This document shows, piece after piece, positions 24,617 through 33,879 of a stretch of DNA of 37,280 nucleotides. Source of the stretch: Brevundimonas sp. UBA5866 (GTDB lineage Bacteria; Pseudomonadota; Alphaproteobacteria; Caulobacterales; Caulobacteraceae); contig NZ_DJFS01000045.1 of the NCBI RefSeq assembly GCF_002432125.1, forward strand, positions 1 through 37,280. The letters are read 5' to 3'. Below the pieces are notes generated by a model. It worked only from the letters and a program-made list of their open reading frames with translations, was not told the origin of the DNA and made no database searches. Numbering within the stretch: position 1 is the first letter of the stretch; every line of letters begins with the position of its first letter. The position numbers and the translations under genes were made by a program.

Positions 24617-25399
24617 ATGAAGCTCGACGGTTCGATTGCAGCAGTTGTTACGGGCGGTGCCAGTGGCCTGGGTGAGGGTACTGCACGTGCTCTGGCGGCC
24701 AAGGGCGTCAAGGTCGCCATCTTCGACCTGAACGAAGAAAAAGGCGAGGCCATCGCCAAGGAAATCGGCGGCGTCTTCTGCAAGGTAGACGTGACCTCGG
24801 ACGAGAGCGTGGACGCCGGCTTCGCCAAGGCCCGCGCCGCCCACGGTCAGGAGCGCCTGACCGTCAACTGCGCCGGTATCGCCACCGGTCAGAAGACCGT
24901 CTCGCGCAAGAAGGACACAGGCGAGATCCGCGCCCATGACATGGCGCAGTTCGAGCGCACCGTGACCATCAACCTGTTCGGCACCTTCCGCGTCCTGTCC
25001 AAGTCGGCTGCCGGCATGGTCACCCTGGACCCGATGGAGGACGGCGAGCGCGGTGCCATCATCAACACCGCCTCTGTCGCCGCTCAGGACGGCCAGATCG
25101 GTCAGGCCGCCTATTCGGCCTCCAAGGGCGGCGTCTATGCCATGACCCTGCCGATCGCCCGCGACCTGATGAGCGAAGGCGTTCGCGTCAACACCATCCT
25201 GCCGGGCATCATGTGGACCCCGATGATGGCGGGCATGGACCAGAAGGTTCAGGACGCCCTGGCCGCCATGATTCCGTTCCCGAAACGCCTCGGCACCCCG
25301 CAGGACTATGCCAACCTGGCCCTGCATCTGGCCGAAAACGTCTACATCAACGGCGAGTGCATCCGTCTGGACGGTGCCATCCGTCTGGCTCCGCGCTAA
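24617..25399 (+). CDS. SDR dehydrogenase, 3-hydroxyacyl-CoA dehydrogenase type II-like
   Basis: This is a 260-residue short-chain dehydrogenase. The cofactor motif TGGASGLG is at 12-19 and DLN after the second strand favours NAD. NCAG is at 84-87, and the catalytic residues are S153, Y166 and K170 in YSASKGG. The long insertion GQKTVSRKKDTGEIRAHDMA and the segment INLFGTFRVLS match the HSD10 group, which oxidises short-chain or branched 3-hydroxyacyl-CoA. This fits the fatty-acid and branched-chain catabolic genes elsewhere in the window. The start is ATG 24617 behind AGGAACG. It appears monocistronic and is followed by a GGAGGCG/CGCCTCC hairpin at 25451-25470. Confidence 0.88.
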   Translation: MKLDGSIAAVVTGGASGLGEGTARALAAKGVKVAIFDLNEEKGEAIAKEIGGVFCKVDVTSDESVDAGFAKARAAHGQERLTVNCAGIATGQKTVSRKKDTGEIRAHDMAQFERTVTINLFGTFRVLSKSAAGMVTLDPMEDGERGAIINTASVAAQDGQIGQAAYSASKGGVYAMTLPIARDLMSEGVRVNTILPGIMWTPMMAGMDQKVQDALAAMIPFPKRLGTPQDYANLALHLAENVYINGECIRLDGAIRLAPR

Positions 25400-25450
25400 G
25401 AACGGCAAAGAAAATTCCGCGATCTCAAAAAAACGGTTGCGGAGTGAAGG

Positions 25451-25470
25451 GGAGGCGGTTAAACGCCTCC
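25451..25470 (+). other. Hairpin downstream of the SDR gene
   Basis: GGAGGCG and CGCCTCC pair around GTTAAA. It lies 52 bases after the SDR stop codon and 36 bases before the first tRNA-Gly. There is no T-run, so it is not a clear terminator. Confidence 0.45.
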
Positions 25471-25481
25471 TCCTCGACGCC

Positions 25482-25498
25482 GGACAGAGTTTCTGTCC
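25482..25498 (+). other. Hairpin just upstream of tRNA-Gly copy 1
   Basis: GGACAGA pairs perfectly with TCTGTCC around GTT, ending seven bases before the tRNA. The equivalent position in copy 2 has a different but also perfect hairpin. Confidence 0.5.
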
Positions 25499-25505
25499 AA
25501 CGGAT

Positions 25506-25580
25506 GCGGGCGTAGCTCAGGGGTAGAGCATCACCTTGCCAAGGTGAGGGTCGGGCGTTCGAATCGCCTCGCCCGCTCCA
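25506..25580 (+). tRNA. tRNA-Gly (GCC), copy 1
   Basis: This is a 75-base cloverleaf including CCA: acceptor GCGGGCG/CGCCCGC, D arm GCTC/GAGC, anticodon arm TCACC-TTGCCAA-GGTGA with anticodon GCC, and T arm GGGCG-TTCGAAT-CGCCT with a terminal wobble or mismatch. It is identical over its full length to copy 2 at 25771-25845. Confidence 0.96.
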
Positions 25581-25596
25581 GTCGGGATTACCCGTG

Positions 25597-25629
25597 AAAA
25601 GGGGTCTGACCTTACGGTCAGGCCCCTTT
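25597..25629 (+). terminator. Intrinsic terminator of tRNA-Gly copy 1
   Basis: AAAAGGGGTCTGACC, loop TTAC, GGTCAGGCCCCTTTC pairs over 14 bases with one G-T wobble and ends in T's. Confidence 0.9.
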
Positions 25630-25745
25630 CGCGTTTCTGGCTTGAGGTTTGGCCGCGAACCGGAAATTTTCAAAAAGCGTATGATTTCAGCTTTTTGCCT
25701 GTTGCCAACGGCATCGGCTTTGGCTATTCACCACCACCTCGACGC

Positions 25746-25762
25746 GGACGACACAGTCGTCC
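25746..25762 (+). other. Hairpin just upstream of tRNA-Gly copy 2
   Basis: GGACGAC pairs perfectly with GTCGTCC around ACA. It occupies the same place as the hairpin at 25482-25498 of copy 1 but differs in three of seven stem pairs. Confidence 0.5.
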
Positions 25763-25770
25763 TGACGGAT

Positions 25771-25845
25771 GCGGGCGTAGCTCAGGGGTAGAGCATCACC
25801 TTGCCAAGGTGAGGGTCGGGCGTTCGAATCGCCTCGCCCGCTCCA
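25771..25845 (+). tRNA. tRNA-Gly (GCC), copy 2
   Basis: It has the same sequence as the tRNA at 25506-25580, with anticodon GCC in TTGCCAA and an encoded CCA end. It has its own terminator at 25861-25893. Confidence 0.96.
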
Positions 25846-25860
25846 GTCGATAGACCCGTG

Positions 25861-25893
25861 AAAAGGGGCCTGACCGTAAGGTCGGGCCCCTTT
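25861..25893 (+). terminator. Intrinsic terminator of tRNA-Gly copy 2
   Basis: AAAAGGGGCCTGACC, loop GTAA, GGTCGGGCCCCTTTC pairs over 14 bases with one T-G wobble. The wobble position differs from that in copy 1. Confidence 0.9.
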
Positions 25894-25976
25894 CGCGTTT
25901 CAGGCCCGTTTTCAGGCTTGACGGAAACTCAAATAACAAAGCTATCTCCACATTCCACGGAAGTTGGGAGGCGAGC

Positions 25977-26546
25977 TTGTCCTTTTATTCTCTGTCTGAA
26001 GACGAGCGTGTCGCGCTGACCGAAGCTGCCCTGCGCGAGGGTGGGACGTTGAAGTCGCGTTGGGAGGCCTTGGCTGACGAGGAAGCCAATCCCTGGACAC
26101 CGCGTTCGGCCCGCGCCGCCCGGCTTCTGGGGCCTGTGACCAGCCTGCTGGACGTCGGCTGTGGCACGATGGGTTTGGAAAAGCTGGTGCAGGCTCAGAC
26201 CTATATACCATCCGACATTGTCGCCCGCGATGAACGCACGATTGTGCGCGACTATAATCGTGATGGCCCGCCGCCTGTCGCCGTCGAGGCGGTCGCTGTG
26301 TTGGGGGTGCTGGAATACCTCCTCGATCCAGAAGCCTTCATGCGGGATCTGAATGCGAGCCGTGCTGTCGTGACCTATTGCCCTATCGATGCACCGCATC
26401 CTCTGGAACCGCGCCGCAGCCACGCATGGGTAAGCGATATGGACCATGCGACGGTGGTCGGCATGTTCAGTCGTGCGGGCTGGACCATTGTGTCGGAGGA
26501 GGCTCTGGACGGAACACAGACTATCTGGCTGCTGGCCAGAGTCTGA
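25977..26546 (+). CDS. Class I SAM-dependent methyltransferase-like protein
   Basis: This is a 189-residue protein with a Rossmann-type methyltransferase core. The SAM motif I is SLLDVGCGTMGLEKL at about residues 60-74, preceded by a helical N-terminus (ADEEANPWTPRSARAARLL). A post-core strand VAVLGVLEYLLDPEAFMRDL resembles the segment used by Methyltransf_23-type enzymes, and LEPRRSHAWVSDMDHATVVG may shape the substrate pocket. The substrate is unknown. The start is TTG 25977, chosen because GGGAGG lies five bases before it; no ATG or GTG occurs before motif I except a GTG at 26007, which would cut the N-terminus. It has no operon partner: the tRNA module is upstream and a receptor gene downstream. 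Confidence 0.65.
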   Translation: MSFYSLSEDERVALTEAALREGGTLKSRWEALADEEANPWTPRSARAARLLGPVTSLLDVGCGTMGLEKLVQAQTYIPSDIVARDERTIVRDYNRDGPPPVAVEAVAVLGVLEYLLDPEAFMRDLNASRAVVTYCPIDAPHPLEPRRSHAWVSDMDHATVVGMFSRAGWTIVSEEALDGTQTIWLLARV

Positions 26547-26585
26547 GCGTTTAACAGTTCGCCTAACATTGATCCGGGCGAGGAA

Positions 26586-26632
26586 GGGTTTTCGCATTCT
26601 CTTTGCCAGAATGCCGAATCCCTTTCGCGAAA
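26586..26632 (+). other. Hairpin and palindrome upstream of the TonB-dependent receptor
   Basis: TTCGCATTCT (26591-26600) pairs with AGAATGCCGAA (26608-26618) with one bulged C, and flanking GGG/CCC can extend the stem. The perfect palindrome TTTCGCGAAA follows at 26623-26632. Together they lie 88-134 bases before the receptor start. They may end the methyltransferase transcript or control the receptor. Confidence 0.45.
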
Positions 26633-26719
26633 ATCTCATATTGGCGTTGCAGCCAAGACTTAGTCAGCCCCCGGAACACAGGAGCGCTCGAACCCGACGC
26701 TCCGTCTGGGGAAGCTGCA

Positions 26720-29548
26720 ATGAAACTCCAACTGCTCGTGGGCGCGGCTTTGGTGCCGCTGATGCTGGGTCTGCCCGTTAAACAGGCTATGGCGCGGGAG
26801 GGTAGTGTTGTTGCCACTGCGGCGACCCTGCCTGCGGGAGACGGCATCGTTGGCCGTGTGACGAATGCCGATGGCTCGCCGCTGCCGGGGGTGGAGCTCC
26901 GGGCCAAGGGGCGTCGCGCCGTGACCAACAGTCAGGGCGAGTTCCTGATGAACGGTGTCACCGGCGAGACGACGGTAGAGGCGAGGTACATCGGCCTTCC
27001 GACCGTTCAGCAGACCGTGCATGTGCAGGCGGGTCAGCTGACCGCGGTCAATATCGTGATGGGCGCAGAGGCGGCGACGGCTGTGTCCGACGTGGTGGTC
27101 AACGGCGTCATCGGTGACGGCATTGCCCGCGCCCTGAACCAGCAAAAGAATGCCGACGGCACGATCAATGTCCTGTCTGCGGATGCGATCGGCCGTTATC
27201 CCGATCCGAACGTGGCAGAGAGCCTGCAACGTGTCGCGGGCATCGCCATCCAGCGCGACCAGGGCGAGGGCCGTTACATCAATATCCGTGGCGCGCCGCA
27301 GGCCTTTACGGCTGTGTCCGTGGATGGTGTGACGGTTCCGGCGGTCGATCCGGGCACACGCGCCGTCGATCTGGATACCCTGCCCAGCGACATAGTTTCC
27401 AACGTCGAGGTCTACAAGACCCTGTTGCCGTCGCAGGATGCCGACAGCATCGCAGGCGCGGTGAACATCAAGACCCGCTCGCCCTTCGACCGCCGCCGTC
27501 TGGCGGTCAGCGGCTATGCCGGAGCCAGCCATAACGATTATGGCGGCGAGGACGTACGCGGCGGGTTCAACATCTCGAACGTGTTCGGGGCGGACCAGAC
27601 CTTCGGCGCGCTGCTGTCCTATTCCTATTCGCGCACCAACCGCCGGCCCGACAATGTGGAATCCGGATGGACGCGCATGGAGACGCCGGACGGCCGTGAA
27701 ATCTTCGTCCTCGAAGAGACCCTGTTCAAGGACTATGACACCGAGCGCACCCGTCAGGCCCTGACGGGCGGTCTGGAATGGCGCCCCAACGACCGCGTGC
27801 GTGCATGGCTGCGTGGCTCGCTGGCCATCTTCGAGGACGACGAGTACCGGAACCAGCTGTTGCTGACCTATGACGAGGATAACCTTGTCGCGGGCTCTAC
27901 AGACCGCAAGGCGACCTTCACCGATGTGACGGTCGAGCGCCAGTTGCGTCACCGCACCCAGAAGAACGAGATCACCACGCTGACCGCAGGTGGCGAATAC
28001 ATTTTTGGCAATGGCGCGGTTCTGGATGGCAGCATCTCGTATGCCGACAGCCAGCAGACCTATCCGAACCGCAATGAACTGCTGTTCCGTTCGCGTCTGT
28101 CGCCGGATGTGACCTATGACTTCACCGGCAACCACTACGAACCGACCTATTCGATCTTCCAGACGCAGGAGCATCTGGATCGTGGCCAATACCGTTTCCG
28201 CGAGAATGTATTCCGTTCGAATACGACCGATCAGGAAGAACTGACGCTGGCGGCAAACCTCGAACTGCCCAGCCAGTTCGCAGGGCGTGAGGTCATCTGG
28301 AAGTTCGGCGGCAAATACCGCACCCGCGATGTCGTCGCCGACGAGGAACGTTTCCGCAGCCGTGCCGCGGGTGATGCGCCGTCGCTTTCCTATGGCGATC
28401 TGCTGACGGACAGCCCGTCCGTGAACTATGACTATCTGCTCGGCCAAAAGTTCAACAACCGCCTCGTGGACGAGTATTTTGCAGTAGCCCGTGCGAAGTC
28501 GGCGCGGCGGATGCCGGACTCGCTGGTCGCCGACTATGAGGCCAGCGAGGATATCCTGTCGGCCTACGGTCAGGCGCGCTTCGATATCGGTGCGACGAAT
28601 ATCATCCTTGGCCTGCGTATCGAAAATACCCGCTTCGAAGGCTCGGCACCGACCTATACGGTCACCGCCGACGGCGACGAGGTTTACGGCATCGCCCGCG
28701 TGGACCGTGACGATACGGACTTCTTCCCGAACCTGACCGTTCGCCACAGCTTCTCGGACAATCTGATCGGTCGCTTTGCCCTGACCCGGGCCATCAACCG
28801 CCCCGAGTTCAGCCAGATCGTCCCGCGCCGTGTCGAGGAAACAGACGGCACCGACATCTCCTATGAGATCGGCAATCCCGACCTGAAGCCAACCTTGTCA
28901 AACAATATCGATGTGGGGCTTGAATATTACTTCTCGTCGCTGGGCGTACTGTCGGCCAATGCCTTCTACAAGGACCTGTCCGATTACCGCTATGTCTTGA
29001 AGTACGAGGACACGCTGAACATCGCCGGGAACGTGTTCGATGCCGAGTTCGAAACACCGATCAATGCGCCAAAGGGTCATATCGCGGGTCTTGAGCTGAA
29101 CTGGCAGCAGAAGTTCGGCTTCATGCCGGGTTGGGCTTCGGACTTCGGCATCTTTGCCAACTACACCTGGACTGACGCCGAGATCGAAACGGCCCAGTCC
29201 TATGGTGGCCGTACCACGTTCGACCTGCCGGGCCAGTCGGACAGCATCTACAACCTGGCCCTGTTCTATGAGCGCGGCGGTCTGTCGGCCCGTCTCAGCT
29301 ACACCAAGCGCAGCGACTATCTGGAAGAGATCAATGCCGAGGACCCGGCACTGGACCTTTATGTCGAGGGTCGCGAGCAGCTGGACTTCACCGCCAGCTA
29401 CGATTTCGGCAATGGCATCGAGGTCTTCGGCGAGGCCAAGAACCTGACCGACAGCGCGGGTGTGCGTTACTACGGCGTGCGCGAGCGGACCTATGAGTAC
29501 GAGAAGTTCGGCTACAACGCCTTTGTCGGCGTGCGCTTCAAATACTGA
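26720..29548 (+). CDS. TonB-dependent receptor (Caulobacter/Xanthomonas type) with N-terminal regulatory-like domain
   Basis: This is a 942-residue outer-membrane receptor. A signal peptide (MKLQLLVGAALVPLMLGLPV, cut after AMA at 25) is followed by a carboxypeptidase-regulatory-like beta domain (about 42-113, GIVGRVTNADGSPLPGVELR). A TonB-box-like VSDVVVNG comes next, then the plug (about 140-255, with RYPDPNVAESLQRVAGIAIQ and the stretch after RDQGEGRYINIRG), and a 22-strand barrel ending GYNAFVGVRFKY. The plug wording is typical of the TIGR01782 group, which in Caulobacterales often imports plant-derived sugars, metals or other unknown substrates. The substrate cannot be read here and no dedicated inner-membrane transporter is adjacent. 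ATG 26720 is preferred because it begins the signal peptide. Confidence 0.93.
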   Translation: MKLQLLVGAALVPLMLGLPVKQAMAREGSVVATAATLPAGDGIVGRVTNADGSPLPGVELRAKGRRAVTNSQGEFLMNGVTGETTVEARYIGLPTVQQTVHVQAGQLTAVNIVMGAEAATAVSDVVVNGVIGDGIARALNQQKNADGTINVLSADAIGRYPDPNVAESLQRVAGIAIQRDQGEGRYINIRGAPQAFTAVSVDGVTVPAVDPGTRAVDLDTLPSDIVSNVEVYKTLLPSQDADSIAGAVNIKTRSPFDRRRLAVSGYAGASHNDYGGEDVRGGFNISNVFGADQTFGALLSYSYSRTNRRPDNVESGWTRMETPDGREIFVLEETLFKDYDTERTRQALTGGLEWRPNDRVRAWLRGSLAIFEDDEYRNQLLLTYDEDNLVAGSTDRKATFTDVTVERQLRHRTQKNEITTLTAGGEYIFGNGAVLDGSISYADSQQTYPNRNELLFRSRLSPDVTYDFTGNHYEPTYSIFQTQEHLDRGQYRFRENVFRSNTTDQEELTLAANLELPSQFAGREVIWKFGGKYRTRDVVADEERFRSRAAGDAPSLSYGDLLTDSPSVNYDYLLGQKFNNRLVDEYFAVARAKSARRMPDSLVADYEASEDILSAYGQARFDIGATNIILGLRIENTRFEGSAPTYTVTADGDEVYGIARVDRDDTDFFPNLTVRHSFSDNLIGRFALTRAINRPEFSQIVPRRVEETDGTDISYEIGNPDLKPTLSNNIDVGLEYYFSSLGVLSANAFYKDLSDYRYVLKYEDTLNIAGNVFDAEFETPINAPKGHIAGLELNWQQKFGFMPGWASDFGIFANYTWTDAEIETAQSYGGRTTFDLPGQSDSIYNLALFYERGGLSARLSYTKRSDYLEEINAEDPALDLYVEGREQLDFTASYDFGNGIEVFGEAKNLTDSAGVRYYGVRERTYEYEKFGYNAFVGVRFKY

Positions 29549-29574
29549 GGCCGACATATCGCGGCGCATCGAGG

Positions 29575-29602
29575 GGCCGGATGTTCACCCATCCGGCCTT
29601 TT
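29575..29602 (+). terminator. Intrinsic terminator after the TonB-dependent receptor
   Basis: GGCCGGATG, loop TTCACC, CATCCGGCC is followed by TTTT. It starts 27 bases past the stop codon. Confidence 0.87.
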
Positions 29603-29720
29603 GCTGTTCGAGAGACGGAGATTCGTCGTTAACAGCCATACCGCATGTGAAATTTGCCGCTGATCAGCCACACCTACGCTTTGCATTGGTCAAAACGTGC
29701 GCCCATATGTGCAGCAGCGG

Positions 29721-29748
29721 TTGACCCAAAGTCAGGGTCTGCCTAAGC
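29721..29748 (+). promoter_or_regulatory. Candidate promoter of lpdA
   Basis: TTGACCC (29721-29727) and GCCTAAGC (29741-29748) are 13 bases apart. This fits the Caulobacter housekeeping pattern TTGACGS, N10-14, GCTANAWC with one base off in each box. The sequence GACCCAAAGTCAGGGTC in between can form a small hairpin. The lpdA start is about 60 bases downstream. Confidence 0.4.
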
Positions 29749-29806
29749 CCCAAACCGAAATGTGCCCGTCTGTGTGGGGCACGCCTTTTAATGCTTAGAG
29801 GAACCT

Positions 29807-31204
<1,398 letters not shown>

Positions 31205-31212
31205 TTTTGAGT

Positions 31213-31326
31213 GGGCCTACCGCGCAATCGCGCTACTTGAGGCCTGTTATTTAGTGCCCCTACTGCCCTTCGGGCTACTTGAGGGGCGTTAGGTACCCCT
31301 ATCGCCCTCCAGGCTACTTGAGGGGC
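31213..31326. repeat. Three tandem palindromic repeat units
   Basis: Three 32-base units lie at 31213-31244, 31256-31287 and 31295-31326. Units 2 and 3 begin [G/A]CCCCTA and end CTACTTGAGGGGC; unit 1 has GGCCTA and CTACTTGAGGCC with matching changes at both ends. Each has inverted ends around a small inner stem, for example GCCC-TTC-GGGC in unit 2. They start nine bases after the lpdA stop and finish 20 bases before its terminator. They belong to the same family as the copies at 9668 and 9761. Confidence 0.75.
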
Positions 31327-31346
31327 ACTGAAACTACCATGAAATG

Positions 31347-31383
31347 AAAACGGCGCGTTCCTTTCGGAGCGCGCCGTTTTTGT
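31347..31383. terminator. Bidirectional terminator between lpdA and the cyclase gene
   Basis: AAAACGGCGCG pairs with CGCGCCGTTTT around an 11-13-base loop, with T's on the right and A's on the left. It serves lpdA and probably also the convergent diguanylate cyclase. Confidence 0.88.
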
Positions 31384-31435
31384 TTGGCCCGCTCCTGCTG
31401 GTGCGGGAGGAGCGTCAATTCGTAGGGCGTCGCGC

Positions 31436-32767
31436 CTAGGCCGCGATGACCGTGCGGTTGCGCCCGGAATTCTTGGCCCGGTACAGGGCCGCGTCGGCCG
31501 TTTCGATCAGCTGGTTGTAATCGGGGTGGTCCGTATAGGCGGCAAGGCCCAGCGAGGCGGTCACGCGCAGGGTGTCGCCGGCCGGCAGTCGCATGTCACG
31601 GGCGGCCAACTGCTGGCGTATGCGCTCGGCTACCACCTCGGCGTCGTCCAGCGCCGTTTCGACCAGCACGATCAGGAACTCTTCCCCGCCGTAGCGGAAA
31701 ACGAAGTCGCTGAGGCGCACATTGTCGGCGATGATCTCGGCCACCTGTTTCAGCACCAGATCACCGGCCGAGTGGCCGTGGGTGTCGTTGATCGACTTGA
31801 AGTGGTCCACGTCCAGCATCATCAGGCTGAGCGGCGCGCCGGCGTTGGTGGACAGAGAGATTTCGCGGCTGAGAATGGTCGGCAGGAAGCGGCGGTTCAG
31901 CGCGCGTGTCAGTGGATCGCGCCCGTTCTCCAGACCCGAAACACTCTGGAACAGGTCGGTGATCAGGAATTTAATCTCCTGGACAGCAGCCTGTAGTTCG
32001 ACCAGGGCGGCGTTCATGTCCTGGCCTCTGTCATGGGCCGAGGTGATGCGGGGCAGGATGTCGGCATCGATACGCGATATCAGCGCCTCGATGGCCTTGA
32101 GGCTGGGCGCACCTTCGAAGATCAGGCCCGCACGGTGGGTCAGCCACAGGCCGAAGGGCGAGGATGCCAACAGGCCCGGCGTCACGGCATGGCCCGCGAA
32201 CATCTGGAACAGGACGCCCTGCAGCCATTCGAACAGGGCGGCGATCTGTCCGTCGCGTTCGTGGGCGATGTCCTGACCCAGCGCGAACAGGCGATAGGAC
32301 TCATCGACCTGCGCACGCCGCACAGAGCCCTGCATATAGGCCTCGCTCATGATGGCGATGGCTTCATCGATCAGATAGTCGATGCGCATGAGAGCAGCGG
32401 CCAGGTCGGTACGATCGAGGTCCTGCTCAAGAATCCGTTCGGCCAGACGCAGTTTGAGCACCGTCGCGCCATGCATCACCAGTCGCAGGGGCAGTTTGAT
32501 GCGGGCGTGGACTTCGCCGATCTTGTGCTGCTGGTCGCGGAAGGTGTCGCGGTTGGCATCATTCTGGCGGAACAGGTCGATGACCCAGCGGACCAGCGAT
32601 GCCTTCAGACGCTCTTCCACCAGGGAAGAGTTGAGGAAGGCGCCTGCCTCTTCCTCGGTCAGCAGGACATCATAGAAGCGGTCTGCCAACTCCCCTGCGT
32701 GGCGCTCTGAAACCTCACGCAGAAGTTGTTCGACGCGTGCGGACGAAACGGGGGCAATGCTGGACAT
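31436..32767 (-). CDS. Globin-coupled diguanylate cyclase
   Basis: This is a 443-residue signalling protein. Residues about 10-150 resemble the globin sensor domain of DosC-type cyclases, with the probable haem ligand H87 in HKIGEVHARIKLPLRLVMHG. A helical linker follows to about 280. The GGDEF domain (about 283-443) has DPLTRALNRR, the active-site loop GGEEF at 360-364, and an intact inhibitory site RLSD at 351-354, five residues before it. It should make cyclic di-GMP and be product-inhibited; control by O2 or another gas is inferred from the globin-like domain. ATG 32767 begins the conserved part; no good ribosome site precedes it and a longer N-terminus is possible. It is monocistronic. 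Confidence 0.87.
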   Translation of the reverse strand: MSSIAPVSSARVEQLLREVSERHAGELADRFYDVLLTEEEAGAFLNSSLVEERLKASLVRWVIDLFRQNDANRDTFRDQQHKIGEVHARIKLPLRLVMHGATVLKLRLAERILEQDLDRTDLAAALMRIDYLIDEAIAIMSEAYMQGSVRRAQVDESYRLFALGQDIAHERDGQIAALFEWLQGVLFQMFAGHAVTPGLLASSPFGLWLTHRAGLIFEGAPSLKAIEALISRIDADILPRITSAHDRGQDMNAALVELQAAVQEIKFLITDLFQSVSGLENGRDPLTRALNRRFLPTILSREISLSTNAGAPLSLMMLDVDHFKSINDTHGHSAGDLVLKQVAEIIADNVRLSDFVFRYGGEEFLIVLVETALDDAEVVAERIRQQLAARDMRLPAGDTLRVTASLGLAAYTDHPDYNQLIETADAALYRAKNSGRNRTVIAA

Positions 32768-32905
32768 ACAAAACTCGTTACTGGTCCCGCGCGCGAGTGC
32801 GGAAGGGCAGGCGTGACAGACAGATGGCGTACATGCCGGAGATGGTTCCGACATGCTAGATGCCACTTTGGAGTAAACGGCAAAGCTTGTTCTTTTCTGG
32901 GCAAA

Positions 32906-33790
32906 TCACTGATCCGGCAGGGGTATGAACTCCAGATCGTCATCAACCGGCAGTTTCATGCGGCCCGCAGTCCAGTCAGCCTTGGCCTGCTCCATCCGCG
33001 CCTTGGACGAAGAGACGAAATTCCACCAGATCAGCCGCTCACCCACAGGCTCTCCACCCAGCACCATGACGGTCGCGGCCTGCAGGGCGGTTACACGCGG
33101 TTCGGCATGCGCGGCCAGCACGACCATCTGTCCGGTGTGGAAACGCTGGTGATCGACCTCGATTTCGCCCGCGGCAACATAAAGGGCGCGTTCACTGTAC
33201 CCGCCGGCCTTGCCCGGACCTGGAGGGGGCGCAAAGCTGGCACCCGCGGGAAGTTCGTAGTGCAGATAGAAGAGCGGGCTTTCGACCGGCGTACCGGCAC
33301 GCTCGCCAAAGGCCTCGCCGGCGACCAGACGGGTGAAGATTCCGTTCGATGTATCGGTCGGCTGCGCCTCCTCGCCCAGATGGGTGAAGGACGGCGCGAT
33401 TTCTTCCTTTTCAACCGGAAGGGCGACCCACGCCTGCATCCCGTGCATCGCACCGCCTTGCGACTTCTTCAGCGGATCTGTGCGTTCGGAATGGACGATA
33501 CCCGATCCGGCGGTCATCCAGTTGACCTCGCCGGGACGGATCGGCTGGGTATAGCCCAGATTGTCACGGTGCATGATCTCGCCCTCGAACAGATAGGTGA
33601 GGGTCGACAGGCCGATGTGCGGGTGCGGGCGGACATTGATCGCCTCGCTGCCCGGCGCAAACTCTGCCGGCCCCATCTGATCGAGAAAGACAAACGGTCC
33701 GACCATGCGCTTTTGGGCGTGGGGAAGGATGCGCGAGACTTCGAAACCGCCCAGATCGCGACGGCGTCCTTCGATAATGTATTCGATCAT
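32906..33790 (-). CDS. Pirin family protein
   Basis: This is a 294-residue bicupin. The metal-binding histidines lie in the N-terminal cupin: RPHPHIGLSTLTYLFEGEIM gives His 56 and 58, and GSGIVHSERT supplies the next ligand. FVFLDQMGPAEF is also typical of pirins. Family members bind iron and some act as quercetin 2,3-dioxygenase or as regulators of metabolic enzymes; the role here is unknown. The start is ATG 33790 behind AGGGGACC. A terminator lies between its start and the end of the upstream Lrp-type gene, so it has its own promoter in a short gap. The C-terminal residues (EFIPLPDQ) also match the family end. Confidence 0.92.
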   Translation of the reverse strand: MIEYIIEGRRRDLGGFEVSRILPHAQKRMVGPFVFLDQMGPAEFAPGSEAINVRPHPHIGLSTLTYLFEGEIMHRDNLGYTQPIRPGEVNWMTAGSGIVHSERTDPLKKSQGGAMHGMQAWVALPVEKEEIAPSFTHLGEEAQPTDTSNGIFTRLVAGEAFGERAGTPVESPLFYLHYELPAGASFAPPPGPGKAGGYSERALYVAAGEIEVDHQRFHTGQMVVLAAHAEPRVTALQAATVMVLGGEPVGERLIWWNFVSSSKARMEQAKADWTAGRMKLPVDDDLEFIPLPDQ

Positions 33791-33821
33791 TCAGGTCCCC
33801 TTTGGTGGATGTCGTGGAATG

Positions 33822-33852
33822 AAAACGCCGCCCACTTTGCAGGGGCGGCGTT
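33822..33852 (-). terminator. Intrinsic terminator of the Lrp-type gene
   Basis: AACGCCGCCC and GGGCGGCGTT pair around nine bases. On the minus strand the structure is followed by TTTTCATT. It lies 28 bases past the stop of the regulator gene. Confidence 0.87.
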
Positions 33853-33879
33853 CAGGGATGCAAGGTCTGGCTTAGAGCC

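Larger units (their letters stand above)
25472..25641 (+). repeat. tRNA-Gly module, copy 1 of a duplication
   Basis: This unit of about 170 bases comprises CCTCGACGC, a small hairpin, GGATGCGGGCG, the whole tRNA-Gly and the terminator ending CCCCTTTCGCGTTTC. It recurs at 25737-25905 with an offset of 265 bases. The spacer between the units (25642-25736) is not duplicated and contains AAAAAGC-N11-GCTTTTT at 25672-25696. Confidence 0.85.
25737..25905 (+). repeat. tRNA-Gly module, copy 2 of a duplication
   Basis: This is the second copy of the unit at 25472-25641. The tRNA is unchanged. The upstream hairpin and the terminator carry substitutions that mostly keep base pairing. Confidence 0.85.

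Noticed and set aside
31213..31326. A CRISPR-like array
   Set aside because: There are only three 32-base units with short spacers of 7-11 bases and no cas genes; the units are internally palindromic, unlike a CRISPR.
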